This document shows, one piece after another, positions 6,698 to 12,895 of a stretch of 13,261 nt of DNA. The notes beneath the pieces are model-generated. The model made no database searches. It saw nothing but the letters and a program-made list of their open reading frames with translations, and was not told the DNA's origin. How positions within the stretch are numbered: the first letter of the stretch is position 1; the number at the start of each line of letters is the position of its first letter. A program made the position numbers and the translations under genes. Origin of the DNA: Gemmatimonadota bacterium (GTDB lineage: Bacteria > Gemmatimonadota > Gemmatimonadetes > JACCXV01 > JAHWKZ01); the NCBI GenBank assembly GCA_030641505.1, contig DAOWHI010000263.1, forward strand, positions 1 through 13,261, in the 5' to 3' direction.

Positions 6698-6727
6698 ATT
6701 GTGGCACGTCCGTGTGAAGGGCACAAT
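6698..6727. promoter_or_regulatory. Mirror-symmetric divergent promoter candidate
   Basis: ATTGTG (6698-6703) and CACAAT (6722-6727) form a perfect inverted repeat spaced by 18 bp. Read rightward this gives TTGTGG, 17 bp, CACAAT. Read leftward it gives TTGTGC, 17 bp, CACAAT. Each direction's -35 therefore overlaps the other's -10, which would place back-to-back promoters for the DUF2231 gene and the LuxR-type gene on the same DNA. The hexamers match consensus only partly (3/6 and 4/6). An alternative reading is a single dyad operator. Confidence 0.4.
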
Positions 6728-6751
6728 CCGGCATCCGACTCGTTTCGCTGG

Positions 6752-6763
6752 CCACGATCGTGG
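6752..6763. repeat. Perfect 12-bp palindrome, possible operator
   Basis: CCACGATCGTGG reads the same on both strands. It lies about 25 bp downstream of the symmetric promoter candidate and 33 bp before the start of the LuxR-type gene, so it would be in that gene's 5' leader. A dimeric helix-turn-helix protein such as the neighbouring regulator could bind it. Binding is inference. Confidence 0.4.
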
Positions 6764-6796
6764 ATCGAACAAATGACGGAGGTCATTCGCCTGCGC

Positions 6797-7327
6797 ATGG
6801 ATCCGCTCGATCATCCCCGACTCCCCCAGTTGATCGTCGGCCTATTGGTTGTGATCGTCGTAGGCGGAATCGTCGATCTCGTTTTCGACAACCCCGACTC
6901 GTGGATCTCGCCACACGTGGGCTTCGAGGTCTTGTTGATCGTCGCCAGCTTGAGTCTTGCCGTCTACCTCTGGCGGGGATGGGTGGGTGCTTCTCGAACC
7001 CTCGCCGAGACTCGTGAGGCGCTCGCAAGGCGCAAGGTCGAGCGAGACGCCTGGCATCGGCGAGCACAGGGCTTCTTGGACGGTTTGGGTGGAGAGATCG
7101 ACCGCCAGTTTCGAGCTTGGGGCCTGACTCCGTCAGAGAGCCAAGTGGCTCTGTTGTTGATAAAAGGACTCAGCCACAAGGAGATCGCAGCGGCAACCAG
7201 CCGCGGCGAGCGCACCGCGCGACAACACGCCGTCGCCGCCTACCGCAAGGCGAGCGTGTCCGGTCGGGCGGAACTAGCGGCGTTTTTTCTCGAAGACTTG
7301 ATGTTGCCGCCCGACGAGGGCGACTAA
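6797..7327 (+). CDS. Membrane-anchored LuxR-type helix-turn-helix regulator
   Basis: 176 residues. Two TM helices (about 10-30 and 41-60) are followed by a charged, probably coiled-coil linker (about 65-105). A C-terminal LuxR/GerE helix-turn-helix (about 110-168) begins LTPSESQVALLLIKGLSHKEIA and continues through ERTARQHAVAAYRKA to GRAELAAFFLEDL. There is no receiver, PAS or autoinducer domain, so the membrane part or a partner protein probably senses the signal. I chose the ATG at 6797 because GGAGGT lies at 6778-6783 (13-nt spacing, slightly long) and the TM helix follows closely. The ATG at 6773 is possible and adds 8 residues. It is divergent from the DUF2231 gene, and its stop directly abuts the glmS stop on the other strand. 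Confidence 0.85.
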   Translation: MDPLDHPRLPQLIVGLLVVIVVGGIVDLVFDNPDSWISPHVGFEVLLIVASLSLAVYLWRGWVGASRTLAETREALARRKVERDAWHRRAQGFLDGLGGEIDRQFRAWGLTPSESQVALLLIKGLSHKEIAAATSRGERTARQHAVAAYRKASVSGRAELAAFFLEDLMLPPDEGD

Positions 7328-9154
7328 CTACTCGACGGTAACGGCCTTTGCCAGGTTGCGCGGTTTGTCAACGTCACAGCCCCTGAGAACTGCGATGTGG
7401 TAGGCCAGCAACTGAAGCGGAACGACGTTTAGGATCGGCGTCAGCATGACGTCGATCTCGGGCACTTCGATTATGTGCTCGGCGATTCGAGCGACATCGT
7501 TGTCGCCCTCGGTCACGACCGCTAGGATTCGCCCTTGGCGCGCGTGCACTTCCTCGAGGTTTGAAAGCACCTTCGGATACACACTGTCCCGCGTGGCGAT
7601 CGCCACGCACGGCATGTTCTCGTCGATCAGCGCGATGGGACCGTGCTTCATCTCCGCCGCTGGGTACCCCTCGGCGTGGATGTATGAGATTTCCTTGAGC
7701 TTGAGCGCACCCTCCAGCGCGACCGGAAAATTGAGCCCGCGACCGAGATAAAGGAAGTTGACGGCGTCCGCGTACTGAGTGGCGATCTGCTGGATCTCAC
7801 TACTTCGCTCCAGCACCTGCTGGACAAGGTCCGGTAGTTCCTCAAGCGCCCGCGCCAACTCCCGGCCACGCTCGACCGACAAGTGTTTTCGGCGCCCGAT
7901 GTAGAGCGTCAGCAGCATTAGTGCGGTCAGCTGGCAAGTGAAAGCCTTGGTCGACGCAACACCGATCTCTGGGCCGGCGTGAATGTAGATGCCGCCGTCC
8001 GACTCACGTGGAATCATCGAGCCTACCACGTTCACGATCCCCATCGCCTTCGCGCCGCGGCGCTTGCCCTCCTTGAGTGCCGCCAGCGTATCCGCGGTCT
8101 CGCCCGATTGACTGATCGCGAACAACAGCGTGCGTTCATCAATCACCGGGTTGCGGTACCGGAACTCGCTTGCGTACTCGACCTCCACCGGCAACCGGGT
8201 CGCTTCCTCGAGGTAGTGCTCGCCGACCAACGCCGCATGCCACGAGGTGCCACATGCTGTCAGCACGATGCGGTTAAACTCGGCTAGCGATTCGTCGATG
8301 ACTTCGAGACCGCCCAGCATCGCTGTCCCCTCGGACGTCACGAGCCTGCCCCGCAGTGAGTTGATAATCGCCTCCGGCTGCTCGAAGATCTCCTTGAGCA
8401 TGTAGTGGGGATAGCCACCCTTTTCAATCTTCTTCAGGTCCCACGCAATCTCGTCTACCGCTTTGTCGACGTGCGTATTCTTGAGGTCGGAAACGCGGTA
8501 CCCATCGCGTGACAACTCGACCATGTTGCCGTCGTCCAGATAGATCACTTTGCGCGTGTGGCCCACGATCGCGGCTGCATCCGACGCGACGAAGAGGTCC
8601 TCGTTACCAAGCCCCACCAAGAGCGGACTACCCATACGGGCGGCGACGATGTCGTCTGGATGGTCGAGCGAAACCACCGCCAACCCGTACGTCCCTTCGA
8701 CGTGCCTCAGCGCCGCCCGCACCGCCTCACTCAGATTATCGGTCAGCTGCTCCTCGATCAGGTGAGCCAGGACTTCTGTGTCGGTCTCGCTTCGGAACGT
8801 GTGACCGCGCTCGATCAGGTTTTGACGTAGCGGTGTCGCGTTCTCGATGATTCCGTTATGGACGACCGCAACACGTCCCTTGCAACACGTGTGGGGGTGA
8901 GCGTTGGCTTCCGTGGGGCGGCCGTGGGTCGCCCATCGGGTGTGTGCGATGCCGATCGTGCCCGCTGGCGGAGCCGAGCTAACGAGCTTGTCAAGCTCGA
9001 CGATCCTGCCCGGCAGCTTGGCCAAGTGCAGCCCATCGCCGTTGATGATCGCCAGGCCCGACGAGTCGTATCCGCGGTACTCCATCCGATGGAGTCCCTC
9101 CAACAAGATGGGGGCCGCCTCACGCGTTCCGATGTATCCGATGATTCCGCACAT
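7328..9154 (-). CDS. glmS: Glutamine--fructose-6-phosphate aminotransferase (isomerizing)
   Basis: 608 residues, full length. It makes glucosamine-6-phosphate from fructose-6-phosphate and glutamine, the committed step to UDP-GlcNAc. The N-terminal glutaminase domain starts MCGIIGYIG, with Cys as nucleophile after Met removal, and shows HTRWATHG and HNGIIEN. Two SIS sugar isomerase domains follow (about 290-430 and 460-590) with TACGTSWHAA, SQSGETADTL, ASTKAFTCQL and HGPIALID. The C-terminus reads NLAKAVTVE, closing the sugar site. The ATG at 9154 has no visible Shine-Dalgarno sequence. It sits 44 bp behind glmM, so the two are probably one transcript. The short gap leaves no room for a glmS ribozyme. 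Confidence 0.98.
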   Translation of the reverse strand: MCGIIGYIGTREAAPILLEGLHRMEYRGYDSSGLAIINGDGLHLAKLPGRIVELDKLVSSAPPAGTIGIAHTRWATHGRPTEANAHPHTCCKGRVAVVHNGIIENATPLRQNLIERGHTFRSETDTEVLAHLIEEQLTDNLSEAVRAALRHVEGTYGLAVVSLDHPDDIVAARMGSPLLVGLGNEDLFVASDAAAIVGHTRKVIYLDDGNMVELSRDGYRVSDLKNTHVDKAVDEIAWDLKKIEKGGYPHYMLKEIFEQPEAIINSLRGRLVTSEGTAMLGGLEVIDESLAEFNRIVLTACGTSWHAALVGEHYLEEATRLPVEVEYASEFRYRNPVIDERTLLFAISQSGETADTLAALKEGKRRGAKAMGIVNVVGSMIPRESDGGIYIHAGPEIGVASTKAFTCQLTALMLLTLYIGRRKHLSVERGRELARALEELPDLVQQVLERSSEIQQIATQYADAVNFLYLGRGLNFPVALEGALKLKEISYIHAEGYPAAEMKHGPIALIDENMPCVAIATRDSVYPKVLSNLEEVHARQGRILAVVTEGDNDVARIAEHIIEVPEIDVMLTPILNVVPLQLLAYHIAVLRGCDVDKPRNLAKAVTVE

Positions 9155-9198
9155 GGTGGTGTAAATCTAACTGAGGAAAGGCGATACAGCCAGGAGGG

Positions 9199-10590
9199 TC
9201 ACGGGTCACCGGCCAAGTCTCGGGCCTGTTTGGCGAGTTCTTTCGCGCGCATCGCATCCGGCGCCTCAGCGATCACTCGGACCACGGGCTCGGTACCCGA
9301 CTGGCGAAGCTGGACCCACTCTTGTCGCTCAGGCCATATGAGCTTGAGACCGTCCGTCTGGTCCTGCTCGGCGCCCTCGAAAGCAACCGCCGCGCGCTCC
9401 AGCAACCGGCGGGCATGTACCCCGGACAGCCAGACTTTCGTCTTGTGGATCGTGTACTCGGGGAAGCGCTCCACGACCTCGGACAGCGACCGCCCCGTTC
9501 GCGCCAGGTAGGAGAGAATCAGCGCCATGGCGACTGACGCATCGCGCGTCAAGTGAAGCGGCGGGTAGATCACGCCACCGTTCCCCTCGCCGCCAATTGG
9601 GCTCTCGATCTCGGCCATTCTGAGGGCCACGTTGACCTCACCAACCGGCGTCCGCTCAACCGTTGCTCCATGAATCTCGGCGGCGCGATCGACAATCTGA
9701 CTCGTGGAAACGTTGGTGACGACCGGGCGTGGCAGCTGGCCGTCGACGGCGAGCTCCCCAAGGACATAATCAACCGTCAACGCCAGCGTCATGTCCTCGC
9801 CAACCGGTGCACCGGTTTCGTCGACCAACGCCAGCCGATCGCCATCCGGATCGATCGCGAATCCCAGGTCTGCATCGGTGTCTCGGACGCGCGCGCTTAG
9901 CTCGCCCAGGTTCGCAGCCACCGGCTCCGGCTCCCGAGGGAACCACCCGGTGGGCTGGAGGTGGAGGCCATCGATGCTCACGCCGAGTGCGTCGAGCAGG
10001 GGTCGCGCAGCTTGCCCCCCGGCGCCTGCGCAACCGTCGACGACGACCTTGAAGCCGCGATCCCACACCGCCTTGGTGTCGACCAACGGGTCGGCCAGGA
10101 TCGCCTTGATATGGGCGCGGGTTGCGCCCTCGCGCGCGGTGATCGACCCGAGCTCGTCCCATGCTACGAACGGGATGCGATCTCTCTCAACGCATGCACG
10201 CACTTTCTCGGCCTCGTCGGGGGTCAAGAACATCCCTTTTTCTGAAGCCAGCTTGAGCGCATTCCACTCGGCCGGGTTGTGGCTTGCGGTGACCGCGATC
10301 CCGCCGGCGGCTCCCTCACGTTCGATCGCCAGCAGAATCGTCGGCGTACAGGCCAGCCCGATGTCGATCACGTCGCACCCAACGCTTTGTAGTCCTGCCA
10401 TCGCCGCGGTTTGAAGCATCGGGCCACTGACCCTCGAGTCACGCCCCACGACGATCGTATTCCGCCCGGTAGCCGCCCGTCGCTCGGCGCCGTGCGCAGC
10501 CGCGTACCGCGCCACGACGTCGGGTGTCAGACCCTGTCCGACGATACCCCGGATGCCGGACACGCTGATAATCAGGGAATCGCTCGTCAT
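9199..10590 (-). CDS. glmM: Phosphoglucosamine mutase / phosphohexomutase (archaeal-type GlmM)
   Basis: 463 residues from the alpha-D-phosphohexomutase superfamily. It should convert glucosamine-6-phosphate to glucosamine-1-phosphate, fitting its place before glmS. Motifs: VSGIRGIVG near the start, TASHNP with the phosphoserine (Ser103), metal-binding DPDGDR (247-252), sugar-binding GGEGNGG (333-339) and phosphate-binding RQSGTEP (429-435). The SGIRGIVG and GGEGNGG spellings are those of archaeal-type GlmM/phosphomannomutase rather than the FGTDGIRG and GEQSGH of the common bacterial GlmM. Phosphomannomutase or phosphoglucomutase activity is therefore possible too. The ATG at 10590 is chosen because MTSDSLIISVSGIRG matches family starts. 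An outer start at 10680 would run into the divergent ppk2 gene. Confidence 0.88.
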   Translation of the reverse strand: MTSDSLIISVSGIRGIVGQGLTPDVVARYAAAHGAERRAATGRNTIVVGRDSRVSGPMLQTAAMAGLQSVGCDVIDIGLACTPTILLAIEREGAAGGIAVTASHNPAEWNALKLASEKGMFLTPDEAEKVRACVERDRIPFVAWDELGSITAREGATRAHIKAILADPLVDTKAVWDRGFKVVVDGCAGAGGQAARPLLDALGVSIDGLHLQPTGWFPREPEPVAANLGELSARVRDTDADLGFAIDPDGDRLALVDETGAPVGEDMTLALTVDYVLGELAVDGQLPRPVVTNVSTSQIVDRAAEIHGATVERTPVGEVNVALRMAEIESPIGGEGNGGVIYPPLHLTRDASVAMALILSYLARTGRSLSEVVERFPEYTIHKTKVWLSGVHARRLLERAAVAFEGAEQDQTDGLKLIWPERQEWVQLRQSGTEPVVRVIAEAPDAMRAKELAKQARDLAGDP

Positions 10591-10593
10591 CGC

Positions 10594-10623
10594 TTCAAAG
10601 ATAGCGGTTTGGATCACTATCAT
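10594..10623 (+). promoter_or_regulatory. Candidate ppk2 promoter
   Basis: TTCAAA (10594-10599), 18 bp, TATCAT (10618-10623). The -10 matches consensus at 5 of 6 positions and the -35 at 4 of 6. Transcription would begin near 10630, about 48 nt before the ppk2 start codon. The segment lies in the 88-bp gap between the divergent glmM and ppk2 starts. I found no equally good promoter for glmM there. Confidence 0.3.
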
Positions 10624-10678
10624 GGACTCTGTATCTTCGCCGCGCGGAGCTTCCTCTAACCCAATGAGAAACTGATAC

Positions 10679-11578
10679 ATGGCTGACCCAACGTCCGCGC
10701 CCTACTGCTCGTCGCCGGCGAGCCCATACCGCGTTCCTTTCGACGGGAGTTTCGAACTGGCTCGCGCACCTTCCAGTCCACCAGACGACGCGCCGGAACG
10801 CAAACAGCGAAAGAAACAGCTGGGGCAAGCGGTCGATGAGCTCTCCGAGCTCCAGCGGGTGCTCTACGCCGATGATCGATATGCGGTTCTCTGCGTATTC
10901 CAGGCCATGGATGCAGCCGGTAAGGACTCGACGATCCGAGCGGTGACAACCGGGGTCAACCCGGCCGGCTTTCAGGTCTTCTCGTTCAAAGCGCCGTCGA
11001 GGGGTGAGCTCGATCACGACTTCCTGTGGCGAAGCGCCATTCGCCTTCCCGAGCGAGGTCGCATCGGGATCTTCAATCGCAGCTACTACGAAGAAGTGCT
11101 CGTCGTACGGGTCCACTCCGGCTTCCTCGACAGCCAGCGGTTGCCACATCGACCCGATGATGATGCGCTATGGGCGGAACGCTATGCGTCGATTCGTGAT
11201 CACGAGCACCACTTGACGAAGAATGGAACGGTGATTCTCAAGTTCTGGCTCAACGTCTCGCGCGAGGAACAAGCGCGCCGGTTTCTCAGGCGGATCGATC
11301 GACCCGACAAGAACTGGAAGTTCTCGAGCGGCGACATCATGGAGCGACGACACTGGGACGATTACATGTTGGCCTACCAGGAAGCCCTGAACGCGACCTC
11401 CCGACCGTGGGCCCCCTGGTACGCGATTCCCGCCGATGACAAACCGTATATGCGCTGGCGCGTCGCACAGATCATCCGTGATCAGCTCTTGGCACTCGAT
11501 CTGCGCTACCCCTCGCTCCCGGATGAGGAGCGCGCCAAGGTCGTCGAGCTCAGGCGAGAGCTGGAGGCCGAGATCTGA
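10679..11578 (+). CDS. ppk2: PPK2-family polyphosphate kinase (class III-like)
   Basis: 299 residues. PPK2 enzymes use polyphosphate to phosphorylate nucleotides. Class III members can take AMP as well as ADP, regenerating ATP from stored polyphosphate. Seen are the Walker A loop FQAMDAAGKDSTI (74-86), GVNPAGFQVFSFKAPS, ELDHDFLWR, a Walker B block IFNRSYYEEVLVVRVH (131-146), the lid RRIDRPDKNWKFS (about 206-218) and WYAIPADDKPYMRWRVAQII near the end. The GVNPAGFQVFSFKAPS to FNRSYYEEVLVVRVH stretch is typical of the class III or PPK2-related group. The Walker A has GKDS where many members have GKDG. The first 45 residues are Pro/Ser-rich and then basic. The ribosome-binding site is weak (GAGAA). 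Class assignment is by memory of family sequences. Confidence 0.93.
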   Translation: MADPTSAPYCSSPASPYRVPFDGSFELARAPSSPPDDAPERKQRKKQLGQAVDELSELQRVLYADDRYAVLCVFQAMDAAGKDSTIRAVTTGVNPAGFQVFSFKAPSRGELDHDFLWRSAIRLPERGRIGIFNRSYYEEVLVVRVHSGFLDSQRLPHRPDDDALWAERYASIRDHEHHLTKNGTVILKFWLNVSREEQARRFLRRIDRPDKNWKFSSGDIMERRHWDDYMLAYQEALNATSRPWAPWYAIPADDKPYMRWRVAQIIRDQLLALDLRYPSLPDEERAKVVELRRELEAEI

Positions 11579-11648
11579 CGCCTGGCGAGCGTCTCGAGTT
11601 CGTCCTCGATGTCCGTCGATTCGGCAGTTTCTGGATACGATCAATCTC

Positions 11649-12512
11649 TCACAGCGACCATCCGTCAAACGCGAGCCCAGTAAGCGCCCTTAGCTCTCGA
11701 ACATCATCGCGCAGCCGATCTTCAAGCCGTTGTCTCATATGATCTGATAGAGTCGGCCGGGACACCGGTTCTGCCTCGTACAACAGTCCGTCGATGGACA
11801 CCCTGTTGCGCAATCGCTGTACGCGATGTCGTCCCAGCTTCCTTCTCGCGAACTGGCCAACAGCAGTCACCCGTCGTTTGCGCGACGATGGGTGTTCTAC
11901 TCGTTGGAAGCGAGGCGACACAAAAGAAGTCTCCACGTTCAAAAAGTCGAAGATCCCACGCATCGTGCGCTCAGAGTGTGCCTTGAGCTGTTCAAGCGTC
12001 GTTACGTGAATCTGGGATAACGGATAGCACTCGAGGTAGGCCGACAGTTGCTTATGATAGAGGCTCGGCTCGACGAAGTGACTGTGCTCGATATCGTCGA
12101 GAGCATCTTCGAGGGTTCGCTTCTCCACCCGGCTCGCCCATTCGTGCACATAGTGGGAAACCACGCGCTCGACCGGATCCCGGAGGATATAGAGGAGCCT
12201 GGCGTCGGGAATAGCGTGACAGATCCGTTCCGGCACGCGTTGGTAGAAACGGCATTTCGTGTAGCTCGGCGAGGTTTCACCGCGCACGGGCGCGTCGGCG
12301 GGGAATCGCGAGCGGTACCACTTTATATCTCGCGCGTTCAACTCCCGCCCTTGAGCAAGAAAGAAATCGAGCTCTTTCGGGCGGGACATCACCACTTGCG
12401 GGTGCAGATCGAGATACCAATGAAGGCTCGTCGTCCCGCACTTCATCGCCCCAATCACGATGAGGTTCGGCAACGCTCCAGGATCGTACCGAACCGGTCG
12501 ATAACGAGGCAT
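11649..12512 (-). CDS. PAPS-dependent sulfotransferase
   Basis: 287 residues. It carries the 5'-phosphosulfate loop IGAMKCGTTSLHWYLDLHP (about 20-38, catalytic Lys24) and the 3'-phosphate motif LLYILRDPVERVVSHYVH (about 106-123), separated as in the Sulfotransfer_1/heparan-type family. PKELDFF, GETSPSY, VEPSLYHKQLSAYLECYP and ITTLEQL-like VTTLEQLKAHSE also match that family. It would transfer sulfate from PAPS to a hydroxyl or amine of a glycan or small molecule; the acceptor cannot be told. The C-terminal third is Arg-rich. The ATG at 12512 is supported by homology only, with no clear ribosome-binding site. Longer reading into the DUF4242 gene is rejected. It follows that gene by 34 bp. Confidence 0.87.
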   Translation of the reverse strand: MPRYRPVRYDPGALPNLIVIGAMKCGTTSLHWYLDLHPQVVMSRPKELDFFLAQGRELNARDIKWYRSRFPADAPVRGETSPSYTKCRFYQRVPERICHAIPDARLLYILRDPVERVVSHYVHEWASRVEKRTLEDALDDIEHSHFVEPSLYHKQLSAYLECYPLSQIHVTTLEQLKAHSERTMRGIFDFLNVETSFVSPRFQRVEHPSSRKRRVTAVGQFARRKLGRHRVQRLRNRVSIDGLLYEAEPVSRPTLSDHMRQRLEDRLRDDVRELRALTGLAFDGWSL

Positions 12513-12546
12513 TTCAGGCCTAGCGGATCGCCGCCGCGGGGCCCTG

Positions 12547-12849
12547 TTACGCAGGGTCGGATGTCTCCGCGGGATCCTCACGAACGATGACCGTTCCCTC
12601 GACAGGAGTAATCTCGTCAGCCGGTAAACCCGCCCGTTGGGCATGCTCCCGAACCGCCTCCTCCGAGATCGCCTGGTAGATGCAGACTGTGCCCAAGTTG
12701 CCGTCCTCTTCCTGAACGACGTACGACCGAATCCAGCGCACCTGGTCCGACATCTCCTCATCGCCCACACGGCGGGAGCGACCCGCGGCCTCTTCGAGCT
12801 CCTCAGGCGTTGCCCATGCTTTCCGTCGACGAATTACATAGGTGTTCAT
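12547..12849 (-). CDS. DUF4242 small protein (nickel-binding-like fold)
   Basis: 100 residues. The pattern fits DUF4242: an N-terminal strand MNTYVIRRRKAW, a helix of Glu/Ala/Arg residues, VRWIRSYVVQEEDGNLGTVCIYQAISEEAVREHAQRAGLPADEI in the middle and VEGTVIVRED at the end. One actinobacterial member (SCO4226) has been described as a nickel-binding ferredoxin-like protein. Whether this one binds metal is unknown, and the only His is in REHAQRAG. No signal peptide or TM helix. The ATG at 12849 is preceded by AAGGGG about 8 nt upstream. It lies 46 bp after the epimerase gene and 34 bp before the sulfotransferase gene, all co-directional. Confidence 0.8.
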   Translation of the reverse strand: MNTYVIRRRKAWATPEELEEAAGRSRRVGDEEMSDQVRWIRSYVVQEEDGNLGTVCIYQAISEEAVREHAQRAGLPADEITPVEGTVIVREDPAETSDPA

Positions 12850-12895
12850 TGCAATCCCCTTTTCTTGCGGCCGCAGGGCTTCACCTACGCCGGGC

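Noticed and set aside
9155..9198. Possible glmS ribozyme or riboswitch before glmS
   Set aside because: The gap after glmM is only 44 bp, too short for the glmS ribozyme, and no matching core sequence is seen.
10595..11149. 184-codon minus-strand frame over the start of ppk2
   Set aside because: Antisense to the Walker A region of ppk2, no family resemblance, and it covers the promoter gap of glmM. A shadow frame.
11579..11648. Gap between convergent ppk2 and sulfotransferase genes, searched for a terminator
   Set aside because: No stem of useful length followed by a T-run was found on either strand.
11168..11668. 166-codon minus-strand frame over the end of ppk2
   Set aside because: Antisense to the conserved PPK2 lid region, with no domain or plausible ribosome-binding site; treated as a shadow.
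12542..12556. Hairpin CCCTG-N5-CAGGG at the DUF4242 stop codon, considered as terminator
   Set aside because: The stem is only 5 bp, no U-tract follows in the direction of transcription, and the sulfotransferase gene continues on the same strand 30 bp later.
12866..12875. Perfect 10-bp palindrome TGCGGCCGCA before the DUF4242 gene
   Set aside because: Short GC-only palindromes are expected by chance in this composition, and no flanking symmetry or promoter element supports a site.
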